7,372 bases of DNA from WHSP01 sp964424945. Its GTDB lineage: Bacteria > Gemmatimonadota > Gemmatimonadetes > Longimicrobiales > Longimicrobiaceae. The stretch lies in contig CAYRLB010000116.1 in NCBI GenBank assembly GCA_964424945.1, positions 1 through 7,372 on the forward strand, given 5' to 3'. The notes under the pieces are model-generated. The model was not told the DNA's origin and did not search any database. It worked only from the letters and a program-made list of their open reading frames with translations. Numbering within the stretch: the stretch's first letter is position 1; every line of letters starts with the position of its first letter. This document shows, one piece after another, positions 1-7,210 of this stretch. The position numbers and the translations under genes were made by a program.

Positions 1-2077
1 GGTTGAAGACGTCGGGGTGCGCCTTCTCGATCTCATCGAACAGAATTACGCAGTAGGGTCTCCGCCGAACCGCCTCGGTGAGCTGACCACCCTCCTCGTA
101 CCCGACGTACCCGGGGGGCGCGCCGATCAAACGGGCCACCGCGTGTCGCTCCATGTACTCCGACATGTCGATGCGCACCATCGCGTTCTCGTCGTCGAAC
201 AGGAACTCGGCGAGGGCGCGGGCGGTTTCCGTCTTCCCTACGCCCGTCGGACCGAGGAAGATGAAGGAACCGATCGGTCGGTTCGGGTCCTGCAGCCCCG
301 CGCGCGAGCGCCTGACAGCATCGGCGACGGCGACCGTCGCTTCAGGCTGACCAATCACACGCTCATTGAGATGCTCGTCAAGGCGAGCCAGCCTCTGGCG
401 CTCGGATTGGAGCATCCTGGTCACCGGAATGCCCGTCCACCGGGCAACGACGTCCGCGATATCGTCCGCCTGCACCTCCTCCTTGAGGAAGCGGGACTCC
501 TTCTGCAGCTCGGCGAGTCGCGCCTCGGACGCCTCGATGTCCTTCATGAGCTGGGGAATCTCGCCGTACTGTATCTCGGCGGCGCGATTCAGGTCGGCGG
601 TACGAGTGGCGCGGTCGGCTTCGACCTTCAGCGCTTCAAGCCGCTCCTTCATCTCTCTGAGTTCCGAGATCGCCTGCTTCTCCGACTGCCACTTCGCCTT
701 CATGCCGGAGCTCCGCTCCCGGATCTGCGCGATCTCCTCTTCGACCCGCTGACGCCGCTCGAGCGATGCTGGATCGCTCTCCTTCTGCAGCGCCTGCTTC
801 TCGATTTCGAGCTGCATGACCCGCCGCTCGAGCTCGTCGATGTCCTGCGGCAGCGAGTCGATCTCGATACGAAGCCTTGAAGCTGCCTCATCGATCAGAT
901 CGATCGCCTTGTCCGGCAGGAACCGGTCGCCGATATAGCGGTCGGATAGCGTGGCAGCGGCAACGATCGCCGGATCGGTTATGCGAACGCCATGGTGGAC
1001 CTCGTACCGCTCCTTCAGGCCGCGCAGGATGGCGATTGTATCCTCTACGGTCGGCTCCCCCACGAAGACCGGCTGGAAACGCCGCTCCAGGGCTGCATCC
1101 TTCTCGATGTACTGACGATACTCCTCAAGGGTCGTCGCCCCCACCACCCGCAGCTCTCCGCGCGCGAGCGCCGGCTTCAGCATGTTCCCTGCGTCGGGCG
1201 AACCCTCCGTTTTTCCGGCCCCGACGATGGTGTGCAGTTCGTCGATGAAGACGATGAACTTCCCCTCGGCGTCCGTGATCTCCTTCAGCACCGCCTTCAG
1301 CCGTTCCTCGAACTCCCCCCGGTACTTCGCGCCCGCCAGCATCCCGGCGATGTCCAGGGAGACTACGGCTTTGTCACGAAGGCCCTCGGGAACGTCCCCG
1401 CTGACGACGCGCTGCGCCAGACCTTCGGCGATCGCCGTCTTGCCGACGCCCGGTTCTCCGATGAGCACGGGATTGTTCTTTGTACGGCGCGAAAGAACCT
1501 GGACCAGACGGCGAATCTCTTCATCCCGGCCGATGACTGGATCAAGCCGCCCACGCCGAGCCCTTTCCGTCAGATCCGTCGAGAAGCGCTGCAGCGCCTG
1601 ATACTTGTCCTCCGGGTTCTGGTCGGTCACCCGGTGGGAGCCGCGCACCTGTTCCAGCGCCTGGAAGAGCGCCTCGCGGGTCGCGCCCTGCGCGGAAAGC
1701 AGCTCCCGTACATCGGACCCCTTCTTCCCGGCGAGCGCCAGAAGAAGATGTTCGGTCGATACGTACTCATCCTTGAGCTCTCGCGCTTCCTTCTCCGCAC
1801 CGTCCAGGATGTCGACGAGCTCACGCGACATCGACGGCTGGGAGCCGCCGTACTGCTTCGGTAGACGTTGCAGAGCCGCCCCGAGCTCCTCGCGAAGCTT
1901 CGAGATGTTCACCCCGACCTTCTGAAGCATCGGGACGACGATCCCCTCCTCCTGGTTCAGCAACGCGTCCAGCAGATGCACATCCTCGATCGCCGGATTC
2001 CCCGCCTGGCGAACGGCGACCGTAGTCTGTTGAATGGCTTCTGCCGATTTGACAGTAAAACGCTCGAAATTCGGCAT
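1..2077 (-). CDS. clpB: ATP-dependent chaperone ClpB (protein disaggregase), C-terminus cut by window edge
   Basis: Hsp100 AAA+ disaggregase. In this family a cytoplasmic hexamer threads aggregated proteins through its central pore, working with DnaK/DnaJ/GrpE. I read the reverse strand codon by codon: 692 codons are open with no stop, then the gene leaves the window. The start MPNFERFTVKSAEAI matches the usual ClpB N-terminus. Seen in order: the N-domain (about 1-145); NBD1 with Walker A GEPGVGKT at 207-214, Walker B FIDEL with E280, and the arginine pair ERR at 331-333; a long charged coiled-coil middle domain (about 405-530), which separates ClpB from ClpA and ClpC; the ARWTGIPV linker near 546-553; NBD2 with GPTGVGKT at 609-616, pore loop PPGYVGYEEGG, and Walker B LFDEIEKAHPDVFN with D681/E682. 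All expected catalytic residues are present. The family is about 860 residues, so roughly 170 are missing off the edge. It is divergent from the OPT transporter. I found no CIRCE element and no convincing sigma-32 promoter upstream. Confidence 0.98.
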   Translation of the reverse strand, partial: MPNFERFTVKSAEAIQQTTVAVRQAGNPAIEDVHLLDALLNQEEGIVVPMLQKVGVNISKLREELGAALQRLPKQYGGSQPSMSRELVDILDGAEKEARELKDEYVSTEHLLLALAGKKGSDVRELLSAQGATREALFQALEQVRGSHRVTDQNPEDKYQALQRFSTDLTERARRGRLDPVIGRDEEIRRLVQVLSRRTKNNPVLIGEPGVGKTAIAEGLAQRVVSGDVPEGLRDKAVVSLDIAGMLAGAKYRGEFEERLKAVLKEITDAEGKFIVFIDELHTIVGAGKTEGSPDAGNMLKPALARGELRVVGATTLEEYRQYIEKDAALERRFQPVFVGEPTVEDTIAILRGLKERYEVHHGVRITDPAIVAAATLSDRYIGDRFLPDKAIDLIDEAASRLRIEIDSLPQDIDELERRVMQLEIEKQALQKESDPASLERRQRVEEEIAQIRERSSGMKAKWQSEKQAISELREMKERLEALKVEADRATRTADLNRAAEIQYGEIPQLMKDIEASEARLAELQKESRFLKEEVQADDIADVVARWTGIPVTRMLQSERQRLARLDEHLNERVIGQPEATVAVADAVRRSRAGLQDPNRPIGSFIFLGPTGVGKTETARALAEFLFDDENAMVRIDMSEYMERHAVARLIGAPPGYVGYEEGGQLTEAVRRRPYCVILFDEIEKAHPDVFN

Positions 2078-2083
2078 GTGATA

Positions 2084-2088
2084 TCCTT
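2084..2088 (-). promoter_or_regulatory. Ribosome binding site of clpB
   Basis: The reverse strand reads AAGGA six bases before the ATG at 2077-2075 (context GAAAGGATATCACATG). The frame stays open further upstream, to a stop near 2168-2170. This Shine-Dalgarno sequence, together with the conserved ClpB N-terminus, therefore fixes the start at 2077. Confidence 0.75.
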
Positions 2089-2137
2089 TCCAGTCGGCTC
2101 TGCCTTTGAGTCGCCGTTGCTGCCGCACGCAGGGCCG

Positions 2138-2203
2138 ATGCTTATTGACAGGAAGCGCTCCGTGAGCCCTTCAATCATTGCCCTCGAGGGTTGAAATAAG
2201 CAT
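2138..2203. repeat. Spaced 9-bp inverted repeat around a palindrome
   Basis: ATGCTTATT at 2138-2146 is mirrored exactly by AATAAGCAT at 2195-2203, with 48 bases between the arms. The arms are AT-rich in an otherwise GC-rich region. The left arm overlaps a TTGACA hexamer, and the perfect palindrome CCCTCGAGGG (2181-2190) lies between the arms. A pair of binding sites for a dimeric regulator, or a looping operator, is possible. A 9-bp match in about 240 bp can also arise by chance. No protein is known to bind here. Confidence 0.45.
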
Positions 2204-2207
2204 GCCC

Positions 2208-2235
2208 GAATTCCCTGCCTGTACGGCGGGAGTTC
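2208..2235. promoter_or_regulatory. Imperfect dyad or hairpin upstream of the OPT gene
   Basis: The left arm GAATTCCCTGCC (2208-2219) pairs with the right arm GGCGGGAGTTC (2225-2235) across the loop TGTAC. Eleven base pairs form, with one T bulge at 2216 and one G-T wobble. No T-run follows on the plus strand, so it is not an intrinsic terminator for that direction. It could be an operator-like site or structure in the transporter's leader RNA. Which of these it is, and whether it works at all, is inference. Confidence 0.4.
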
Positions 2236-2316
2236 CGCGCTCTTTCCAGGGGCGGGGTCGGCGATGAAGTTAGGTGTTCACGATGGCAGGACTCTTCGTT
2301 CATCCTTTCCTGAGCC

Positions 2317-4302
2317 ATGGCCAAGAACGCAGCTGCCGACCTGTCGGACCCGCCTTCTTCTGCACGTCGCGGCCTTCCGCCTGAGGCGTATCAGGCGATC
2401 CCGGGGGAGGAGTACCGGCCGTACGTCCCGGATGAGGCGCGGATCCCGGAGCTTTCCGCCAAGGCGATCGTCGTCGGCATTCTGCTCGGCGTGCTTTTCG
2501 GGGCCGCGAATGCGTATCTCGGGTTGAGGGTTGGCCTTACCGTCAGCGCATCGATCCCGGCTGCGGTGATGGCCATCGCAATCTTCAGGGTGATACGGCG
2601 CGGGACGATTCTGGAGACGAACATCGTCCAGACGATCGGCTCGTCGGGTGAGTCGCTCGCGGCCGGCGTCATCTTCACGCTGCCCGCGCTTTACATCTGG
2701 GGACTGGACGTCGAATGGTATGTGGTCACGACAGTCGCCTTCCTCGGCGGCGTGCTCGGCGTTCTCTTCATGATCCCGCTCCGGCGTTTCCTCATGGTGC
2801 GGGAGCATGGAGTTCTTCCCTTCCCGGAGGGAACCGCAACCGCCGAAGTTCAGGTGGCTGGAGAAGCGGGCGGTGCGCGAGCCCGGCTCGTCTTTGGAGG
2901 ATTGGGTCTTGGGGCGCTTTACCAGTCGCTTGTTCATGGCTCCGCCCTCGCACTCTGGCCGGGAAGTCCGGAGGCGCGCCTCTTCGGCGAGGGCAGCGGT
3001 CCCGGATTGAGGAAGACGGTGGTTGCCGGCGATCTGACGCCGGAGCTGCTCGGGGTAGGGTTCATCATCGGGCCTCGGATCGCTGCGACGATGCTCGCGG
3101 GGGGCGTCACGGCATGGCTCGGCCTCATCCCCCTCATCGATCTCTTCGGATCCGGGCTGACGGTCCCGGTCTTCCCGGAGACGACGCTCCTGATCGCGGA
3201 TATGGACGCCGGGACGATCTGGTCGCGCTATGTGCGCTACATCGGCGCGGGGGCGGTCGCCGCGGGAGGCATCATCACGCTGATCCGCGCGCTCCCACTC
3301 ATCCGCGACAGCATCGGTGTAGGGCTTCGCCGCGTGGGCGCTGCAGCGGATGGAACGCGCCGCACCGATCGGGATCTTCCGCTGCGGCTCGTATTCGGGC
3401 TCGCCGCGATCGTTGCACTTCTGCTCTGGCTGATCCCCTTCATCGATGTGTCGCCGATCGGCGCGATTCTGATGGTAATCTTCTCCTTTCTGTTCGTGAC
3501 GGTGTCAGCGCGGATCGTAGGGTTGATAGGTTCGTCCTCCAACCCGGTATCGGGGATGACGATCGGCGCGCTTCTCATCACATCGCTGATCTTTGTGGCG
3601 CTGGGGCGGACGGATCCCGCGGCGCCGGTGGCGGTTCTCCTCGTGGGCGCTGTCGTCTGCATCGCGGCAGCGCTTGCGGGTGACGCCTCCCAGGACCTGA
3701 AGTGCGGCCATCTGCTCGGCGCAACGCCCTGGAAGATGCAGATCGCGGAGCTCCTCGGGATTCCCTTCGCAGCGCTGTCGATGGCCTTCGTCCTTCAGCT
3801 CCTTCACGCATCATACGGCATCGGGTCCGCCGAACTCGCGGCCCCCCAGGCGACGCTGATGGCGACGGTGATTGACGGGGTGATGACGCAGTCGCTCCCC
3901 TGGGCACTGGTCTTCGTTGGAGCGGCCATCGCGCTGGTGGTGGAACTGCTCGGGGTGTCGTCCCTGCCCTTCGCGGTCGGTCTCTACCTTCCGCTCAGCC
4001 TTTCAACGCCGATCTTTGCGGGCGGCGCCATACGGTGGATCGTCGAGAGGCAGTTCACGGGGTCCAGGCTGCAGGAGGGCCGCGAGGCGGGTATCCTCTA
4101 CGCGTCGGGGCTCATTGCGGGGGCGGCTCTGCTGGGCGTGCTCATCGCGATTCCTGTGGCTTTCGCACCAGGTTTCAGCGCTGCCGTGCGGATCGGAGAT
4201 GTATGGGCGGGCAGCTTTGCGCCACTCGTATCACTCGCAGCCTTCGTCGCTCTCGCGCTGAGTCTCTACATGGCGTGCACGAGGACGGCCCGGAGCGGTT
4301 GA
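2317..4302 (+). CDS. OPT-family (oligopeptide transporter) membrane protein
   Basis: Complete 661-residue polytopic inner-membrane protein of the OPT superfamily. Characterised members import oligopeptides, or metal chelates in the YSL branch, probably driven by protons; the substrate here cannot be told from sequence. About 45 hydrophilic N-terminal residues ending in a PYVPDEARIPELSAKA stretch precede the first membrane span. Recognisable OPT blocks are FGAANAYLGLRVGLTVSAS (61-79), NIVQTIGSSGESLAAG (102-117), GSSSNPVSGMT (405-415), GDASQDLKCGHLLGATPW (455-472) and PFAVGLYLPLSLSTP (551-565). I count roughly 14-16 hydrophobic spans, with a charged loop near 339-354. Length is normal for bacterial members. 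The start is firm because an in-frame TGA lies at 2311-2313 and no other start precedes the first span. Unusually, no Shine-Dalgarno sequence is visible. It is divergent from clpB, convergent with nadK, and appears to be transcribed alone. Confidence 0.93.
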   Translation: MAKNAAADLSDPPSSARRGLPPEAYQAIPGEEYRPYVPDEARIPELSAKAIVVGILLGVLFGAANAYLGLRVGLTVSASIPAAVMAIAIFRVIRRGTILETNIVQTIGSSGESLAAGVIFTLPALYIWGLDVEWYVVTTVAFLGGVLGVLFMIPLRRFLMVREHGVLPFPEGTATAEVQVAGEAGGARARLVFGGLGLGALYQSLVHGSALALWPGSPEARLFGEGSGPGLRKTVVAGDLTPELLGVGFIIGPRIAATMLAGGVTAWLGLIPLIDLFGSGLTVPVFPETTLLIADMDAGTIWSRYVRYIGAGAVAAGGIITLIRALPLIRDSIGVGLRRVGAAADGTRRTDRDLPLRLVFGLAAIVALLLWLIPFIDVSPIGAILMVIFSFLFVTVSARIVGLIGSSSNPVSGMTIGALLITSLIFVALGRTDPAAPVAVLLVGAVVCIAAALAGDASQDLKCGHLLGATPWKMQIAELLGIPFAALSMAFVLQLLHASYGIGSAELAAPQATLMATVIDGVMTQSLPWALVFVGAAIALVVELLGVSSLPFAVGLYLPLSLSTPIFAGGAIRWIVERQFTGSRLQEGREAGILYASGLIAGAALLGVLIAIPVAFAPGFSAAVRIGDVWAGSFAPLVSLAAFVALALSLYMACTRTARSG

Positions 4303-4372
4303 TGAGAGCGGGAGCCGCAGGGCGGCGGAGGGCCGCTGGGTCAGGTTGGCAGGTGGCGCACGGAGCCGGGTG
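4303..4372. other. Convergent gap between the OPT gene and nadK, no clear terminator
   Basis: Seventy very GC-rich bases separate the two stop codons. The only structure I see is a short hairpin, GCGGC (4322-4326) pairing with GCCGC (4332-4336) over the loop GGAGG. It has no T-tract on either side. An intrinsic terminator is therefore not supported. Termination may be Rho-dependent, or transcripts may overlap into the neighbouring gene. Confidence 0.5.
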
Positions 4373-5260
4373 TCAGCCCCGATTCCGGCCCTCCAGGTCG
4401 CCCCAGCCGAGCTTCCGTCGCAACGTCGAGAAGAAGGTCTGCCCGGGAAAGCGTACGAGCCGCAGGGGTTCGTCGGAGCGGCAGACGATCAGGCGGTGTC
4501 CGGGGAGCATCTTTGCGCCCTGCTGGCCATCGATCGTCAGAATCAGCTCTTCCGTGGGGGAGAGCACCTCGACCGTGATCGTCTCGGATGCCGAGAGAAC
4601 GAGCGGGCGCACCGCGAGAGTGTGCGGTGAGATCGGTGTAGCGAGGATGCAATCCAGCGTCGGGGCGACGATGGGGCCGCCCGCCGAGAGGGAGTAGGCG
4701 GTCGATCCGGTCGGTGTGGCGAGGATGACGCCATCCGAGCTGTAGGTGCCCACCTCCTCGCCATGCGCGTGAATGCTCAACCGAAGCATCCGCGCCACGC
4801 CACCCCGGTGGAGGACGACGTCATTCAGGGCGAGGAAGTCGCCATTCTTCTCCCCATTCTCATGCTCGGCTTCGACCTGCAGAACCATCCGCTCGTCGAG
4901 GATGACATCGCCGTTCATCACATTGGCGAAGGCGCCATCGAGCTCCGCCGGACCGATGGAGGTCAGGAAGCCCAGGCGGCCCATGTTGATGCCGAGCACC
5001 GGGATGCCGAAGGGGGCGACGAGGCGCGCGCCGCGCAGGAGCGTCCCATCTCCCCCGAAGGTCATGAGCAGGTCGAGCGAGGGCACCAGCTCCCCGGTGA
5101 GCAGATTCCCATCCACAATGTCGAGGAGATCCTCTTCCAGGAAGAGCTCGACGCCCGCCGCATCGGCGATGGCGGTAAACCGCTCGACAGTCCGGTCGAG
5201 TGCCGCGTAGCGAGCGTAGCCGACAACGCCGATGCGCCGAGGCCTGATCCATTGCGTCAT
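4373..5260 (-). CDS. nadK: NAD kinase (NADP+ synthesis)
   Basis: Cytoplasmic enzyme that phosphorylates NAD+ to NADP+ with ATP or polyphosphate and so sets the cell's NADP(H) supply. The 295 residues are normal for the family (about 290). All signature blocks are present: an N-terminal RIGVVGY strand (9-15), FGGDGT at 68-73 with the catalytic Asp at 71, NMGRLGFL at 92-99, ALNDVVLHR at 144-152, and the glycine-rich TPTGSTAYSLSAGGPI at 182-197, followed by LTIDGQQ at 241-247. The ATG sits ten residues before the first strand, as expected. It follows the dxs stop codon after only five bases and has no strong Shine-Dalgarno sequence of its own, so translation is probably coupled to dxs. It is the last gene of the visible operon and faces the OPT gene tail to tail. 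Confidence 0.97.
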   Translation of the reverse strand: MTQWIRPRRIGVVGYARYAALDRTVERFTAIADAAGVELFLEEDLLDIVDGNLLTGELVPSLDLLMTFGGDGTLLRGARLVAPFGIPVLGINMGRLGFLTSIGPAELDGAFANVMNGDVILDERMVLQVEAEHENGEKNGDFLALNDVVLHRGGVARMLRLSIHAHGEEVGTYSSDGVILATPTGSTAYSLSAGGPIVAPTLDCILATPISPHTLAVRPLVLSASETITVEVLSPTEELILTIDGQQGAKMLPGHRLIVCRSDEPLRLVRFPGQTFFSTLRRKLGWGDLEGRNRG

Positions 5261-5265
5261 CGGCG

Positions 5266-7191
5266 TCAGGCCGACTCGCGGAAGGGCTGACGCGAGCGCG
5301 CGGAGATGAGGGCGGTCACCCGGGCGGCTATCGATGTTTCCGTGAGACCGGCCTCCTCGAGAAGCTCCATCCGCTCCCCATGGGGGATGTAATCATCCGG
5401 CAGCCCCATCGAAACGACCCGCACGTCCGGCCACTCCTCCGCGATCCGCCCCCTGACGTACGCACCGAAGCCATTCACCACCGTCCCCTCCTCGAGCGTC
5501 AGAGCGACGGTGTGACGCGGGAAAAGCGCCCGCAGCATCTCCTCGTCGAGCGGCTTGATGAAGCGGCAGTTGACGATCGTCGCGTCGATGCCGGCCGCGG
5601 CGAGCTGTTCGGCAGCACGAAGCGCGGGAAGGACCATCGTTCCCGTTGCCAGCAGCGCGACGTCGCTCCCCTCGCGCAGCGTTTCCCACGTCCCGTATTC
5701 GACAGCGGGGATCTCACTGGTGGCCGGTACCGGTGCCGGAACGGTGTCCCTCGGCCAGCGGATGGAGAAGGGGCCCTTGTTCCATGCGAGCGCGGACTTC
5801 AACAGCGCCACCATCTCCACGCCATCCTTGGGCGCCGTCACCGTCATGCCGGGAATCGCGAGCAGATAGGCGATGTCGATCGCCCCGTGGTGCGTGGGGC
5901 CGTCATCACCCGCAACGCCTGCACGGTCCATGCAGAAGATGACCGGCAGATTCTGGAGCGCGACATCGTGCGCGATCGAGTCGTATGCGCGCTGCAGGAA
6001 GGTCGAGTAGATGGCGACCACCGGCCGGACCCCTTGCGTCGCCATGCCCGCCGCGAAGGTCACCGCGTGCCCCTCGGCGATGCCGACGTCGAAGAAGCGG
6101 TCCGGATGCGCCTCCGCGAAAAGATTGGTGCTCGTGCCCTCGGCCATCGCCGCGGTGATCGTCGCGATCTCCGGGTGTACCCTGCCGAGATCGGTGAGCG
6201 CCTTCCCGAACACCGCCTGGTACCGAGGCAGGGAGGGAGAGGAAGATATCGTCAGCGGCGCGCCCGTCCGCTTGTCGAAGCTTCCCATCGCGTGCCACTT
6301 GACCTGATCCTCCTCGGCTGGCGCGAACCCCTTCCCCTTCGTCGTGAGGACGTGAACCAGGCGGGGGCCCGTCATCTTCCGAACGTCGGAAAAAGTCTCG
6401 ACGAGCTTCTCGACATCGTGCCCATCGACCGGGCCGATGTAGCGGAAGCCGAACTCCTCGAAAATCATTCCCGGCACGAACATCGACTTGACTGCGTCGT
6501 CCACCCGGACGGCGAAGTGCTCGACGAGGCCGCCCAGCGACCCGATGCGGGGCGCCGAGTGGATGAGGCGCTTCACCTCTTCCCGGACCCGGTTGTACAG
6601 AGGGTGGGTCCGGACGTTGGTGAGATAGCTGTGCATCGCCCCGACGTTCGGAGAGATCGACATCTGATTGTCGTTGAGCACGACGACGAGATCGCGATCG
6701 GTGTTCCCCGCATTGTTCAGCGCTTCGTAGGCGAGGCCGCATGTCATGGAGCCATCGCCGATCACTGCAACGACTTCGAAGTCGTCCCCCCGGATGTCCC
6801 GCGCCGCCGCCATCCCGCAGGCGGCGGAAATCGAGGTGGCGGCGTGGCCTGCACCGAAGGTATCGAATTCCGATTCGTCGCGGCGAAGGAAGGGCGAAAG
6901 GCCCTCCTTCTTCCGTATCGTGGGGAACTCCTCGTTCCGCCCGGTAAGGATCTTGTGGGGGTAGGCCTGATGACCGACGTCCCACACAATCTGGTCACGA
7001 GGGGTATCAAATACCCGGTGCAGCGCGACCGTCAGTTCGACAGTCCCGAGATTCGAGCCGAAGTGGGCTCCCTTATGGCTTGAAATGACATCGACGATCC
7101 GCTCGCGGACGTCAGCGGCGAGCTCGACGAGTTGGTCGGGCGCAAGCGCCCGGACGTCTGCCGGCGATCTCACCGAATCGAGAAGGGACAC
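5266..7191 (-). CDS. dxs: 1-deoxy-D-xylulose-5-phosphate synthase
   Basis: Thiamine-diphosphate enzyme that condenses pyruvate with glyceraldehyde 3-phosphate to give 1-deoxy-D-xylulose 5-phosphate and CO2, the first step of the MEP isoprenoid pathway. From the GTG start it is 641 residues, a usual length. Seen: SLLDSVRSPADVRAL at the N-terminus, HFGSNLG with His43, DVGHQAYPHK (71-80) with His74, FGAGHAATSIS (112-122), the TPP/Mg motif GDGS (145-148) to NDN (173-175), the catalytic Glu373 in VGIAEGHAVTFAAG, DRAGVAGDDGPTHHG (422-436), and the C-terminal transketolase-like domain. IAEGHAV carries Gly where many relatives, including E. coli, have Gln. The frame is also open upstream to an ATG at 7236, but those 15 residues (SPLCFIHSTSRRRE and neighbours) do not look like Dxs and would overlap the preceding gene. 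GTG at 7191 has an ideal AGGAG and is preferred. Confidence 0.97.
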   Translation of the reverse strand: MSLLDSVRSPADVRALAPDQLVELAADVRERIVDVISSHKGAHFGSNLGTVELTVALHRVFDTPRDQIVWDVGHQAYPHKILTGRNEEFPTIRKKEGLSPFLRRDESEFDTFGAGHAATSISAACGMAAARDIRGDDFEVVAVIGDGSMTCGLAYEALNNAGNTDRDLVVVLNDNQMSISPNVGAMHSYLTNVRTHPLYNRVREEVKRLIHSAPRIGSLGGLVEHFAVRVDDAVKSMFVPGMIFEEFGFRYIGPVDGHDVEKLVETFSDVRKMTGPRLVHVLTTKGKGFAPAEEDQVKWHAMGSFDKRTGAPLTISSSPSLPRYQAVFGKALTDLGRVHPEIATITAAMAEGTSTNLFAEAHPDRFFDVGIAEGHAVTFAAGMATQGVRPVVAIYSTFLQRAYDSIAHDVALQNLPVIFCMDRAGVAGDDGPTHHGAIDIAYLLAIPGMTVTAPKDGVEMVALLKSALAWNKGPFSIRWPRDTVPAPVPATSEIPAVEYGTWETLREGSDVALLATGTMVLPALRAAEQLAAAGIDATIVNCRFIKPLDEEMLRALFPRHTVALTLEEGTVVNGFGAYVRGRIAEEWPDVRVVSMGLPDDYIPHGERMELLEEAGLTETSIAARVTALISARSRQPFRESA

Positions 7192-7198
7192 CTCGCGT

Positions 7199-7203
7199 CT
7201 CCT
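7199..7203 (-). promoter_or_regulatory. Ribosome binding site that decides the dxs start
   Basis: The reverse strand reads AGGAG seven bases before GTG at 7191-7189 (context GCAGGAGACGCGAGGTG). It lies in the 19-base gap after the upstream gene's TAG at 7213-7211. The spacing is optimal and supports the GTG start over the ATG at 7236. Confidence 0.82.
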
Positions 7204-7210
7204 GCTGGTG

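Larger units (their letters stand above)
2078..2316. other. Divergent intergenic region between clpB and the OPT transporter
   Basis: This 239-bp stretch must hold the promoters for both divergent genes. No small gene is supported: the only plus-strand ATG frame, starting at 2264, runs into the transporter in another frame and resembles nothing I know. A perfect TTGACA (plus strand, 2145-2150) could be a -35 box. The best -10 candidate, TTCAAT at 2170-2175, matches poorly and sits 19 bases away, so I do not call a promoter. No CIRCE inverted repeat (TTAGCACTC/GAGTGCTAA) is present. The region does contain a spaced 9-bp inverted repeat, a perfect 10-bp palindrome CCCTCGAGGG at 2181-2190 and a bulged hairpin at 2208-2235. 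Confidence 0.7.

Noticed and set aside
17..1864. Plus-strand frames of 287 and 290 codons (17-880 and 992-1864)
   Set aside because: Both are codon-aligned antisense to clpB, whose reverse-strand frame is uninterrupted and carries every ClpB motif.
2145..2175. Sigma-70 promoter TTGACA to TTCAAT for the OPT gene
   Set aside because: The -35 is perfect, but the spacer is 19 bases and the -10 matches only four of six, so I did not call it as a promoter.
2078..2210. Heat-shock promoter or CIRCE operator for clpB
   Set aside because: TTGAA-like hexamers occur, but no CCCATNT-like -10 at proper spacing and no TTAGCACTC arms could be found.
2278..2937. Minus-strand frame of 219 codons overlapping the start of the OPT gene
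   Set aside because: The composition is Arg-, Asp- and Glu-rich with no known motif. It lies opposite well-conserved OPT sequence, so it is a shadow frame.
2715..3683. Plus-strand frame of 322 codons inside the OPT gene
   Set aside because: It is an out-of-frame reading with low-complexity Arg/Gly/Ser composition inside a clear OPT coding region.
5906..6985. Minus-strand frame of 359 codons inside dxs
   Set aside because: It is a shifted reading of dxs, dominated by Arg and Gly, with no domain of its own.
5380..7083. Open plus-strand frame of 567 codons opposite dxs
   Set aside because: It is codon-aligned antisense to dxs, where high GC and codon bias remove stops. The translation is rich in Arg, His and Asp with no recognisable domain, while the minus strand encodes a full Dxs.
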